From CAYJPV01 sp964396055 (GTDB taxonomy: Bacteria > Acidobacteriota > Vicinamibacteria > Vicinamibacterales > JAKQTR01), in NCBI GenBank assembly GCA_964396055.1, contig CAYNDV010000003.1, positions 1-64,000 of the forward strand: a DNA stretch of 64,000 bases, in the 5' to 3' direction. The notes below the pieces were generated by a model. That model saw only the letters and a program-made list of their open reading frames with translations, was not told the DNA's origin and ran no database searches. Both the position numbers and the translations under genes were made by a program. Shown here piece after piece: positions 50,801-59,030 of this stretch. Numbering within the stretch: position 1 is the first letter of the stretch; every line of letters begins with the position of its first letter.

Positions 50801-51096
50801 TCCCGACGGAGGCCCGCGCCGCCACCAGGCCTGCGGACCTGGTGCGGGCGCCCCGCGCCACCGCGTGGTGTCTGGCGAGGCCGGGAGGCGCGTACCTCGT
50901 CTACACGATGGCCGGCGAGCCCGTGGTGCTCGATCTCCGCGGCGATCCGTCCTCGTACGCCGTCCGCTGGATCGACAGCGCGGACGGCCGCGTGATCGCA
51001 TCGCTAACCGCGGTGAAAGGCGGCACAATGGTCACGCTCGAGCCCCCCTTGCCGGGTACGGCCCGTCCGTGGATCGCGTGGATGGAGAAACGGTAA
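47887..51096 (+). CDS. Secreted beta-helix protein with DUF6298/TIM-barrel-like C-terminal half
   Basis: A 1069-residue protein. A hydrophobic leader (MFFGPAFMLGTLVVG, residues 20-34) is followed by a pectate-lyase-superfamily beta-helix (VLDFSHAGYGGGGAAIPDVP, then DGRRDAARIQAALDLVADMP and repeated short strands to about residue 540). The C-terminal half reads like a glycosidase barrel (DLTRFNPWYFDRVAAFAREADRRGLILYHHFYFQHWLLES, VVFGIDREYTGPLPFVQFW) and resembles domains annotated DUF6298 next to pectin genes. The beta-helix opening is typical of poly-uronide-active proteins; the catalytic residues cannot be assigned. No Shine-Dalgarno precedes ATG 47887; ATG 47944 is an alternative start. Confidence 0.75.
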   Translation: MTTRTRLSGTRPRFGRTARMFFGPAFMLGTLVVGPGQGPDGKVCAAAPQDAPRPAVSVHAGADGRLVYTTDAAGTRVLDFSHAGYGGGGAAIPDVPVRIVVSPDGRRDAARIQAALDLVADMPADARGLRGAVLLTGGRFSIDTDVRVRASGVVLRGSGTGDAGTVLVAAGTDRRSLVVVAGSGERTVDAASRVQVADDYVPSGARSFTLAVAGTFAVGDRVIVHRPSTAAWIARLGMNLFAGWRPENRLHWQPGSRDLEWDRTITAVDGARVTLDAPITTALDRRYGGGSLARYTFPGRIRHAGVEHLRLESAYDPARPLDEDHAWFGITLDRVEHTWIRQVTLKHFAGSAVYVAPGATAVTVEEVAAAAPVSEIGGFRRRVFDIAGQLVLVRRCRSEQGIHDFVAGFASAGPNVFLESRADGALDFSGPLESWASGVLYDNVIIRGNAIRLTNVGTAGQGQGWAAANSVVWNSEATDVEVQSPPDAVNQAYGTKGVVTGDGIVWDPRTMPFRDFYRGMPVAPRSLYLTQLAERLGADAVAAIERRPIGTDPGSSRRLSEADVDAFEARVAASAAGRPAPPLRVEAGAFMLGPDRAWTARTGYSWFQAQMPPALAKIFGPALTRFAPGRIGIGLTDDIAAVAAAMPPRSAFYQHYGLWYDRRRVDHNYYGSPEQRTGDVWAPFMELPWARSGQGKAWDGLSRYDLTRFNPWYFDRVAAFAREADRRGLILYHHFYFQHWLLESRSHYVDFPWRPVNAIQDTGLPDEVPAADVFYDLSSPLRRDLHRRYIRHTLDVLGDRTNVVFGIDREYTGPLPFVQFWLDTIAEWQRERGKTVLVALEIPKDQMDTILDDPVRGPLIAAIDVLGWVYRADGSLFAARGGINRAPREQRPDIATAAELDALKTKLGIAPTDQKDFLSGPEFQRLFDTLWAGSKPMKYRAWREYRDAHPRVVALWEADEYPAVTAAVERLVPTEARAATRPADLVRAPRATAWCLARPGGAYLVYTMAGEPVVLDLRGDPSSYAVRWIDSADGRVIASLTAVKGGTMVTLEPPLPGTARPWIAWMEKR

Positions 51097-51118
51097 CGGG
51101 AGCCGTCCCGCTCGCTGT

Positions 51119-51133
51119 TGGCACAACTTTCGC
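51119..51133 (+). promoter_or_regulatory. Possible sigma-54 promoter
   Basis: TGGCAC followed after five bases by TCGC keeps the exact GG-to-GC spacing of a -24/-12 element (consensus TGGCAC...TTGC), with one mismatch in the -12 part. It lies 55 bases before the next gene. No sigma-54 activator gene is visible in the window, so this remains tentative. Confidence 0.3.
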
Positions 51134-51155
51134 GCCGCTGTTTTAGGTCATTCGC

Positions 51156-51176
51156 AAAAGGGGCCTGGCCCCTTTT
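51156..51176 (+). other. Hairpin abutting the ribosome binding site of the LamG/toroid gene
   Basis: AAAAGGGGC (51156-51164) pairs with GCCCCTTTT (51168-51176) over CTG. The Shine-Dalgarno GGGAGG begins two bases later. The trailing TTTT also makes it terminator-like for the upstream gene. It may either end the preceding transcript or affect ribosome access. Confidence 0.55.
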
Positions 51177-51188
51177 CGGGAGGCGGAC

Positions 51189-54100
51189 ATGCGTCGGACG
51201 TGGGGGCGGTGGGCGCTCGTCGTGGCGGGGGGCCTGTGGCTGACGGCCACCGGCGGCCAGACGGCCACCCAGGAGCCGGGGCTGCTGTTCTATCTCTCCG
51301 GGTCGCGCGGCCTGACGGCGGACGTCTCGGCTGGCGGCACGCCTGAACCGAACTTCGCCAGCGACGTGCACCCGATCCCGGATGGCGCCCACGGGCCCGC
51401 CCTCGAATGCGGCCACACGCAGCTGCTCTCGTACTGGGCGCCCGGCAACATCTACGCCCAGCGGGGAACGGTGGCGTTTTTCTGGCGGGCGCGCGAACCT
51501 GTCGGCCCGACGGCGTTCCCGATCTTCCGCGTGGGGTACGCCGACCACAGCAGCTGGGACATGGTGTGGCTGCGCATCGACTACAACGGCCGCGGCTTCG
51601 ACGCGTTTGTCACCGACGCCAGCCTCGCGCGCACGCGGGTGTCGGTCGCGCTGCCGGTCTTCCCGGGACCGAAGACGTGGACGCACCTGGCGTTCTCGTG
51701 GGACGAGACCACGGGCGTCCGCTTCTACGTCGATGGAGCGCTTGCAGCGCAGCAGGACGGCGCGGCCATCCTCGACGCGGCGCTCGATCAGTTCGGCCCG
51801 CACTCGCGCATCATCAGCCCGTACCAGGTCCAGAGCGCCTATAACTTCGTGCGCGGGGGCGACATCGACGAACTGCGCATCTACGATCGGATGCTCGGCG
51901 ACGATCAGGTGGCCTCGCTCGCGCGCGGCGTCGCACCAGGCACCGTGCCGCCGATCGTCCGCGCGCTCGATCGCCCCCGGTGGCGCGACGAGTGGTGGTG
52001 GCGGAACGGCTGGAACCGCCCCGGAGACGCGCCGCCGCCGCTCGACGCGCCCGTGGTCGGCATCCGCAAGGTGGAGATCCGTGATGCCTACGACCTGAAG
52101 CGGTGGTACTGGAAGGGCACCGACGGCATCCGCGAGACGACGTGGCCCGGCGTCTACAACCGGTCGCGCCTGCCGGGTCGCAACGACTACTTCCAGTTGC
52201 CCGACTGGGACTGTTACTCCACCTCCGGACAGGCCGTCACCTTCTCGATGCCCGATGAGCCCTGGAACCACGTCGAGATTGCCGGGGCTGCGTTCGGATC
52301 GGCGCGCCTGGCCGCCACGGTCGGGTCCGCCTCCGCGTCCGGCGTGGCCCTGTTCGATCGGCCGAGGGGTCAGGAACGGACGTATCACCGCCTGCCGCAG
52401 CCGGTCCGCGGCAGGGCCGTCACCTTCACGAACGTGGAGCAGGAGACGCCCATCGGCGAGTTCGGCGCGTACTACGTGGCGGCGGGCCGCGAACCGGACG
52501 GCATTGGCAAGCTGGCGTACCGCCTGACGGCGCAGGCCGCGGCCGATCAGCCCAGCGTGCAGGTCGCGCGCGCCTTCATCGATGGCCGTCACCCGCCCGA
52601 CGAGCGCGCCACGCTCGTGGCGCTGCCGGCCGGCGTGCCTCGCGCGCGCGGACTTGTCGCGCCCGGGTCCGCGACGGCCGCCGGCCTCCCGATCGTGCAC
52701 ATCCTGGTGCCGTCCGACTTCCGTGACACGAACCCCGGGCCCGGTCGCGCCGACAGCGTGTTCTCGTGGGCGAACCTGCCGGGCGGCCTCGACGGCATCG
52801 CGCTCGATCTGCCTCCGCTCAGGGTGCAACCCACCCACGGCGCCCTCTTCCCGCTGCGTATCCAGGTGAAGGACCCGATCTGGCCCCTGCGCAACATGCT
52901 CGACGTGAGCCTCTCGGTGAAGCCCGGCGAAGCGCACACCGTGTGGCTCGACACGCGGGATCGCATCCTGCCCGGCGACAGGGGTTTCTATCTCAGCGTG
53001 AGCGGCGCGGGCCGGGATTTCGGTCCGGCCTCGCTCGAAGGCGCCGCCCTGCGCCTGGTCTTCAAGGCCCGGCAGGAGGCCCTCGCCGAACACACGCAGG
53101 ATCGATTCACGCAGGTCCGCGACAACTACGCGCACCTCGTCGAGGAATCGCCCCGCACCCGCCGCCTGCGCCTCTTCGCGCGATGGGAGGGCGACATCAC
53201 CGACCTGCTCCGCGTGGATCCCGATCACGTGCTCGGCCGCCAGTACTGGTACGACTACAACCGCGAGCAACCGGCGCCGCCGGTCGCGCTCGCGCCGGTC
53301 CCCGACGGCGTCCCGGCGTGGGCCTTCCGGCAGGTCGACCTGCTGCGCGCCCTCAAGCGGTTCGTCGGCTACTACATCGACCGCCGGCAGATCGAGAACG
53401 GCGAGTTCGGCGGCGGACTCTCCGACGACGGCGACCTGACCAACGCGTGGCCGGGCGTCGCGCTGATGGGCGCGATGCCGGAGACGATCCGGCACTCGCT
53501 GCACCGCCACATGGAGGCGTTCTACGAACAGGGCCTGTTCACGAAGGGGCTCTCGACCATCCAGACCGACGAACTGCACAGCTACGAAGAAGGCATCCAG
53601 GTGCTGGGACAGTCGCTGCTGCTCGAACACGGGAGCCCGCGGCAGATCGAGCGGGCCTTCGAGACGGCCGCGGCGCTCGAGCGCGTCACCGGGGTCAACG
53701 CCGCCGGCCACCGGCACATCCGGTCGACGTACTTCAGCGGCACTGTGATGGCCACCGAGGGCGTGTGGGGCTGGCAGAAGACGAACTCCCTGCTGGCGCT
53801 GCACCCGGCCATCGCCCTCGTGGACTACAACGGCTCGCCCGGCGTCCGACGCTGGCTGCTCGAGGTGGCCGACGGCCTGCTCGCGCACGACACGCCGGAT
53901 GCGGACGGTCCACGCACGCTCCACACCAACATCGAGTTCGCCACGGACCGGGCACCCGCCCCGGCACAGGACCGCGGCTTCAATGCCGACCGCGCCTGGC
54001 CCCTGCTCTGGGCCGCGTACCGCTGGACGGGCGATCGGAAGTACGTGCAGCCGATGCTCGATGCGGGCCCGCGCTCGCTCGCCGGCCTGGCGGCGAATGC

Positions 54101-55019
54101 CCTCGATCACCTGGCGCTCCGGGAATCCTGGCAGGCGCCGCTCCAGGCCTACAGCACGGCCGCCCGCGGCGACGGCGCCCGCCACCTGGCGTGGCAGTTG
54201 TCGGGAGACACGAAGGTGCTCGCCGGTCTGTACGAGGACCAGGCGCGCGCTGCGGCCCTGCGCGAGTACATCAACACCGAGGGCAGCCTCTGGATCGACC
54301 GGGTGAACGTCCCGCTCGCCGAGATCCAGCGCGCCCGCCTCGGCGGCATCGCGCTCGTCCGCAATCAGTACGTACCGGGCCACGCGGTGAGCTGGCGCTT
54401 CGAGGGCCGCGACGCCGACGAACAGGTGGCGGTCCTCGTGCGGGACGCCACACCACAGCGCTTCACCGTGGTCGCGTACAACCTCGACCGCCGGCCCGTG
54501 GTCGCCCGGATGACTACCTGGGATGTCGAACCGGGGACGTGGCAGATGACCATCGGGACGCGGGCGTCGGCCGACACAGGGCCGCTCACCGGCGCCACCA
54601 CGAGCACGATCGACGTCGACCGCGGCGGAGCCATCCCGCTCACGCTGGCGCCCGGGGTCTGCACGGTGATCGAGGTGCGCCTCGTCACGAAGGGATCGTC
54701 CGTTTGGTCGCGCCCCGACCTCGGGATCTCGACTGACGATGTGCGGACGAGCGGCCGGACGATGACCGTCACCGTGCACAGCCTGGGGTCGGTTCCGGCG
54801 CCGGCCGCGCGCCTCGTGGTGCGCGACCGTCAGGGCCGTGAGTTGGCGAAGGCCACGGTGCCGGCGCTGCAGGCGCCCACGGATCTCCGGCCGCGCATTG
54901 CCCTCGTCCGGCTCATCCTGCCGCCGCGCGCGGACCTATCGGGTGGACGGGTATCGATGGAAGCCCCGCGCGGAACCAGGGAGATTACCACCCTCAACAA
55001 CGACGCGACGCTCCGGTAG
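51189..55019 (+). CDS. Large secreted LamG/alpha-toroid protein of unknown function
   Basis: A 1276-residue protein with a signal peptide (WALVVAGGLWLTATGG). Residues 30-245 form a LamG/concanavalin-like domain (LECGHTQLLSYWAPGNIYAQRGTVAFFWRA, then HLAFSWDETTGVRFYVDG and GDIDELRIYDRML). Residues 290-680 are beta-rich and unassigned. About 690-1040 looks like an alpha/alpha toroid (RQIENGEFGGGLSDDGDLTNAWPGVALMG, RHIRSTYFSGTVMATEGVWGWQKTN). The C-terminal 230 residues are beta-sandwich, CARDB-like. The NGEFGGG-DD signature recalls toroid glycosidases and lyases, but no family is certain. It sits between the beta-helix protein and the PL10-like lyase, pointing to pectin breakdown. Confidence 0.7.
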   Translation: MRRTWGRWALVVAGGLWLTATGGQTATQEPGLLFYLSGSRGLTADVSAGGTPEPNFASDVHPIPDGAHGPALECGHTQLLSYWAPGNIYAQRGTVAFFWRAREPVGPTAFPIFRVGYADHSSWDMVWLRIDYNGRGFDAFVTDASLARTRVSVALPVFPGPKTWTHLAFSWDETTGVRFYVDGALAAQQDGAAILDAALDQFGPHSRIISPYQVQSAYNFVRGGDIDELRIYDRMLGDDQVASLARGVAPGTVPPIVRALDRPRWRDEWWWRNGWNRPGDAPPPLDAPVVGIRKVEIRDAYDLKRWYWKGTDGIRETTWPGVYNRSRLPGRNDYFQLPDWDCYSTSGQAVTFSMPDEPWNHVEIAGAAFGSARLAATVGSASASGVALFDRPRGQERTYHRLPQPVRGRAVTFTNVEQETPIGEFGAYYVAAGREPDGIGKLAYRLTAQAAADQPSVQVARAFIDGRHPPDERATLVALPAGVPRARGLVAPGSATAAGLPIVHILVPSDFRDTNPGPGRADSVFSWANLPGGLDGIALDLPPLRVQPTHGALFPLRIQVKDPIWPLRNMLDVSLSVKPGEAHTVWLDTRDRILPGDRGFYLSVSGAGRDFGPASLEGAALRLVFKARQEALAEHTQDRFTQVRDNYAHLVEESPRTRRLRLFARWEGDITDLLRVDPDHVLGRQYWYDYNREQPAPPVALAPVPDGVPAWAFRQVDLLRALKRFVGYYIDRRQIENGEFGGGLSDDGDLTNAWPGVALMGAMPETIRHSLHRHMEAFYEQGLFTKGLSTIQTDELHSYEEGIQVLGQSLLLEHGSPRQIERAFETAAALERVTGVNAAGHRHIRSTYFSGTVMATEGVWGWQKTNSLLALHPAIALVDYNGSPGVRRWLLEVADGLLAHDTPDADGPRTLHTNIEFATDRAPAPAQDRGFNADRAWPLLWAAYRWTGDRKYVQPMLDAGPRSLAGLAANALDHLALRESWQAPLQAYSTAARGDGARHLAWQLSGDTKVLAGLYEDQARAAALREYINTEGSLWIDRVNVPLAEIQRARLGGIALVRNQYVPGHAVSWRFEGRDADEQVAVLVRDATPQRFTVVAYNLDRRPVVARMTTWDVEPGTWQMTIGTRASADTGPLTGATTSTIDVDRGGAIPLTLAPGVCTVIEVRLVTKGSSVWSRPDLGISTDDVRTSGRTMTVTVHSLGSVPAPAARLVVRDRQGRELAKATVPALQAPTDLRPRIALVRLILPPRADLSGGRVSMEAPRGTREITTLNNDATLR

Positions 55020-55031
55020 GGGCGTGCGAGG

Positions 55032-56495
55032 ATGGCCATTATGCGACGACCGATCGTGTCACTCCTCCTGTTGCTGTGCTGTGCACTCCCGGCGGCCGCG
55101 CAGCCCTCCAATGACGAGGTGAAGGCCGCCATGAAGAAGGCCGCCGCGTTCATGGTGGACCACGTCGCGCTGCGGGGCGGGTACGTCTGGACCGTCTCGG
55201 AGGATCTGTCGAAGCGGTGGGGCGAGATCCCGGCGCGGCCGAGCCAGATCTGGGTCCAGGGCGGGACCCCGACGGCAGGCATGGCGTTTCTCGACGCCTA
55301 CGACGCCACCCACGATCTGCAGTTCCTCGATGCGGCGCGTCGGGCCGCAGACGCCCTCATCTTCGGCCAGCATCCGCTGGGCGGCTGGCACTACTTCGTG
55401 GACTTCGATCCCGCCGGCCTGCCGGAGTGGTACGAGAAGAGCGCGTCGAGGTTCGACTACGGCTACGAGGAGTACCGCCATTACTACGGGAACGCGACCA
55501 ACGACGATCAGGTCACGTCGGACAGCACCGGGTTCCTGTTACGGCTCTACGAGACGACGCTCGACCCTGCCTACCGGGCTCCGTTGCTGAAGGCCCTCGA
55601 CTTCGTCCTGCTGGCCCAGTACCCGAATGGCGCGTGGCCGCAGCGTTACCCGCTGCGCTACGAGTTCGTGCACGACGGCCTGCCGGACTACACGTCGTAC
55701 TACACGCTCAATGACGGTGCCCACCAGGGTTACGTGGAACTGCTCGTCAAGGCGTACCGCACGCTGGGGGACGCGCGTTACCTGGAGGCGGCCCGGCGGG
55801 GCGTCGACTTCATCATCGCCGTGCAGGGGCCCGACGGCGAGGCGGCCTGGGCCGAGCAGTACGGAATGGACATGCGCCCCGCCCCCGCGCGCACGCACGA
55901 ACCCACGGGCTACGTCACGCGCGAGAGCCGCGACATGCTGCGGGTGCTGCAGCTCTTCTACGCCCTCACCGGCGATCCGCGGTACCTGACGCCGATCCCG
56001 CGGTGCCTGGCGTGGTTCGACCGGATCAACCGCGAGGCCGTCGAGCTCAAGCGGCCGCCGGCGCGTTACTGGCAGCCCGGCACGGACCTGCCGGTGTACA
56101 ACGTCCGCACGGGCACCTACAACGCCGAGGGCTACGGTCTCTACACGTGGACGACGGAACCGCCGCCCGGCCTGGAAGTCCGCCCGGCCATCGACGTGGT
56201 GCCCATCCGCGCCGACTACGAACGCGTGGCCGCGATGCGGACGCCGGACGCCCGCGCCGCCTACGTGCGTGAGTACTTCGCGCCACGACGGATGGCGCCG
56301 ACGGCTGAGCAGGTAACCGCCGTCGTGCAGTCCCTCGATGCGCGCGGCGCCTGGGTCACCGACAACATCCGCGTCCACCGGATCGTCGCTCCCGGGGTGA
56401 TGAACTCGGAGACGCAGGTGCCGGTGCGCGGCATCTCCACCGGTGTCTTCGTCCGCAATCTCGCCACGCTGACGGCCTGGCTGGCGCAGCGTTAA
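55032..56495 (+). CDS. Secreted PL10-like pectate lyase
   Basis: A 487-residue protein with a signal peptide (PIVSLLLLLCCALPAAAQ). The alpha-toroid fold is suggested by repeated helical pairs, and LLAQYPNGAWPQRYPLRYEF followed by YYTLNDGAHQGYVELL matches the QxPNGGWPQxYP and D(D/G)A segments of PL10 pectate lyases, which cut polygalacturonate by beta-elimination with Ca2+. About 130 C-terminal residues extend beyond the core. It starts 12 bases after the LamG/toroid gene and is likely in the same transcript; ATG 55041 is the alternative start. The TAA stop codon overlaps a palindromic element shared with 34.0 kb. Confidence 0.82.
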   Translation: MAIMRRPIVSLLLLLCCALPAAAQPSNDEVKAAMKKAAAFMVDHVALRGGYVWTVSEDLSKRWGEIPARPSQIWVQGGTPTAGMAFLDAYDATHDLQFLDAARRAADALIFGQHPLGGWHYFVDFDPAGLPEWYEKSASRFDYGYEEYRHYYGNATNDDQVTSDSTGFLLRLYETTLDPAYRAPLLKALDFVLLAQYPNGAWPQRYPLRYEFVHDGLPDYTSYYTLNDGAHQGYVELLVKAYRTLGDARYLEAARRGVDFIIAVQGPDGEAAWAEQYGMDMRPAPARTHEPTGYVTRESRDMLRVLQLFYALTGDPRYLTPIPRCLAWFDRINREAVELKRPPARYWQPGTDLPVYNVRTGTYNAEGYGLYTWTTEPPPGLEVRPAIDVVPIRADYERVAAMRTPDARAAYVREYFAPRRMAPTAEQVTAVVQSLDARGAWVTDNIRVHRIVAPGVMNSETQVPVRGISTGVFVRNLATLTAWLAQR

Positions 56496-56513
56496 TCAAT
56501 CCGGGATTGATTT
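56493..56513. repeat. Palindromic element, copy 3
   Basis: AATCAATCC, one base (G), GGATTGATT at 56494-56512 (9-bp arms; the outer A of copies 1 and 2 is T here). It overlaps the TAA of the PL10-like gene and ends five bases before the stop codon of the convergent GH95 gene. Confidence 0.88.
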
Positions 56514-56517
56514 GCGG

Positions 56518-58950
56518 CTACCAGTCGATCTCCACGCGCAGGCCGGCGGTGGTCGGCATCTCCCAGAGGTCGGGTCCCAGCTGCTTCGCGGCCACGGCGC
56601 GGCCGGCGGCGGTCGCGCGGATCGGTCCTGTCGCGCGCACGCGCAGCAGCCCGCCCAGCCGGGACGTGACGACCGCCCGACGGGGGCGGCCGCCGGCCCA
56701 CTCGAGATCGATGTCGAATCCGCCCCGGGCGCGGAGGCCCGTCACCGAGCCGGATGGCCAGACCGACGGCAGAGCGGGCAGCAGGACCAGTTCGTCATCC
56801 TGCGATTGCAGCAGCATCTCGGCGATGGCCGCCGTCATCCCGAAGGCCCCGTCCACCTGCATGGCGCGCGAACAGATCGAGAAGAGGCTGTCGGTCGTGT
56901 AGGTCCGCACCGCGTAGCGGATGTTCTCCATCGCCTTCTCGCCGTCGTTGAGGCGCGCCCAGCTCGCCGCCTTCCAGGCGGAAGCCCACCCGTTACCCAC
57001 GAGGCCGCGCTGGTCGAGCACGACGCGGGCGCCGGCCGCCAGGTCGGGCGTGCGCCGCGGCGAGATCTGGTTGCCCGGGAACAGCCCGTATAGGTGCGAG
57101 ATGTGACGGTGGCTCTGCTCCCGCTGCCCCCAGTCCTCGAGCCATTCCTGCAGGTCGCCGCCGCGGCCAATTTTCATCGGCGCCAGCTTCGACCGGGCGC
57201 CGAGGGCCCGCGCACGCAGGTCCTCGTCCACGCCGAGGATGGCCGACGCCTCCGCCACCTGGCCGAGGACCTCGCGCACAATCTGCGTGTCGATGGTCGA
57301 TCCCGCCACGAGCGCGGTGCCGTTGCTCATCGACCCGGTCACCTCGTCGAAGAACCGGTCGTTGCCGGGCGCGAGCGGGAAATTCTCGGGCGAGGTGGAG
57401 GGATTGGTGACCAGCCAGCCGTACCTCGGGTGCGGCACGAGGAAGTCGAGGAAGAACTCGGCGGCCCCGCGCATCACGGGGTAGTACTCCCGCAGGAACG
57501 CCAGGTCTCCCGTGAAGCGATAGTGCTCCCAGAGGTGCGTGGTCAGCCAGCCGCCGCCCGTGGCGAACCCGCCCCAGTTCGGGCCGTCCATCGGCGCCGC
57601 CACGCGCCACAGGTCGGTGTTCTGGTGGAACGCCCAGCCGCGCGCGCCGTACAGCTCGCGCGCCACGCCGGCGCCCTGCTCGCTCAGTTCGCGGATCATC
57701 CGGAACAGCGGGTCCGCGCACTCGCTCAGGTTGGCCACCTCGGCGGGCCAGTAGTTCATCTCCGTGTTGATGTTCGTCGTGTACTTCGAATCCCACATGG
57801 GATTCATGTCCTTGTTCCAGATGCCCTGCAGGTTGGCCGGCTGGGTGCCGGGCCGCGACGACGAAATCAGCAGGTAGCGGCCGAACTGGAACAGCAGCGC
57901 GGCCAGCGCCGGGTCGTTGGCGCCGTCGTACTTCCGCAGGCGCTCGTCGGTGGGCAGGGCGCTGTCCGGGCCGGAGCCCAGATCGAGCGCCACGCGCCGG
58001 AACAGGCGCCGGTGCTCCGCCACGTGCGCGGCCCGCAGGGCGTCGAACGACCGCCCGCGCCCGGCCGCCATGGTGTCATCCACCCGCGAGTCCGGGTTTG
58101 CGCTGACGTCCGCGTAGTTCACGAAACTGGTCGCCGCCGCGATGCGGAGCGTCACAGCCGCGGCGTCCCGGATGATCAGCCGATCGTCGCCGGCGGACAC
58201 CGTGCCGCCGTCGGTCTCGGCCCGGAGCCTGACCGTGTACCTCAGGCGCCCAGGCACGCCGAGGTAATCCGCTGATCGGCCGCGCACGACGAGGCTGTCC
58301 GGACCGTCCACGTCCATGCGGAAGTAGTCCGTCGCGTAGTTCGAGTGCGCCTGGTTGCGGTCACCGCGCAACTGCGCGTCCAGCGACAGCCGGCCGGGCG
58401 GCTCCGCCGTGACGCGCACGACGATGACCTGGTCGACCGGCGAACTGAAGACCTCGCGCCGGTAGCGGACACCGCCCTGGTCGTACGTGGTGGACGCGAC
58501 GGCGGCATCGAGATCGAGCTGATGGCGATAGTTCGTCACGGGTCCCCGCCCGCCCAGCGTCAGGACAAGGTTGCCCAGCGACTGATACTTCTGCTGTTCC
58601 ACCGGGTAGCCCATCAGGTGCCGGCCGAACAGGCGGTGCGCGCGGATCAGTTCGCCGTCGAACAGCAGGCGCCGGATCTCGGGCAGCGCCTTGACGCCGC
58701 CGGGCACCGTCGTCGAGTACGGCCCGCCCGACCAGTAGGTGTCCTCGTTGAGCTGGATCACTTCTTCGTCCGTGCGGCCGAAGACCATCGCGCCCAGGCG
58801 CCCGTTGCCCACGGGAAGGGCATGCTCCCAGGACGCGGCCGGGTGCGTGTACCACAGGACCGGGGCCTGCGGTTCCCCGCGCAGGACGTCGGGACACGCG
58901 AACAGGACCACGGCACACAGCAGGACGGCGAATCGGGGGCGGTCTCCCAT
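56518..58950 (-). CDS. Secreted GH95 alpha-L-fucosidase/galactosidase
   Basis: An 810-residue protein with a signal peptide (FAVLLCAVVLFACPDVLRG). The N-terminal beta-supersandwich begins LWYTHPAASWEHALPVGNGRLGAMVFGRTDEEVIQLNEDTYWSG, diagnostic of GH95. The (alpha/alpha)6 barrel contains KYTTNINTEMNYWPAEVANL, TGGGWLTTHLWEHYRFTGD and WLVTNPSTSPEN, holding the catalytic Glu and paired Asn/Asp residues. Members remove alpha-1,2-fucose or alpha-L-galactose from xyloglucan, milk glycans or pectin side chains. AGGAG precedes ATG 58950. It converges on the pectinase genes, with the two stop codons only 22 bases apart. Confidence 0.93.
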   Translation of the reverse strand: MGDRPRFAVLLCAVVLFACPDVLRGEPQAPVLWYTHPAASWEHALPVGNGRLGAMVFGRTDEEVIQLNEDTYWSGGPYSTTVPGGVKALPEIRRLLFDGELIRAHRLFGRHLMGYPVEQQKYQSLGNLVLTLGGRGPVTNYRHQLDLDAAVASTTYDQGGVRYRREVFSSPVDQVIVVRVTAEPPGRLSLDAQLRGDRNQAHSNYATDYFRMDVDGPDSLVVRGRSADYLGVPGRLRYTVRLRAETDGGTVSAGDDRLIIRDAAAVTLRIAAATSFVNYADVSANPDSRVDDTMAAGRGRSFDALRAAHVAEHRRLFRRVALDLGSGPDSALPTDERLRKYDGANDPALAALLFQFGRYLLISSSRPGTQPANLQGIWNKDMNPMWDSKYTTNINTEMNYWPAEVANLSECADPLFRMIRELSEQGAGVARELYGARGWAFHQNTDLWRVAAPMDGPNWGGFATGGGWLTTHLWEHYRFTGDLAFLREYYPVMRGAAEFFLDFLVPHPRYGWLVTNPSTSPENFPLAPGNDRFFDEVTGSMSNGTALVAGSTIDTQIVREVLGQVAEASAILGVDEDLRARALGARSKLAPMKIGRGGDLQEWLEDWGQREQSHRHISHLYGLFPGNQISPRRTPDLAAGARVVLDQRGLVGNGWASAWKAASWARLNDGEKAMENIRYAVRTYTTDSLFSICSRAMQVDGAFGMTAAIAEMLLQSQDDELVLLPALPSVWPSGSVTGLRARGGFDIDLEWAGGRPRRAVVTSRLGGLLRVRATGPIRATAAGRAVAAKQLGPDLWEMPTTAGLRVEIDW

Positions 58951-58996
58951 CGGGTCTCCTTTCGGCCATGGGCATCATATCGCCGGCCGGCCGGTC

Positions 58997-59002
58997 TATA
59001 CT
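58997..59002 (+). promoter_or_regulatory. -10 box of the S9 peptidase gene
   Basis: TATACT, 28 bases before the GTG start at 59031 and upstream of the Shine-Dalgarno GGAGG (59021-59025). No clear -35 is seen. Confidence 0.4.
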
Positions 59003-59030
59003 CTGCCGACAGTCACGATTGGAGGTTCCG

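Noticed and set aside
50901..54779. 1292-codon open frame antisense to the LamG/toroid gene
   Set aside because: Low-complexity Arg/Ala/Gly translation without motifs; mirror of a real gene.
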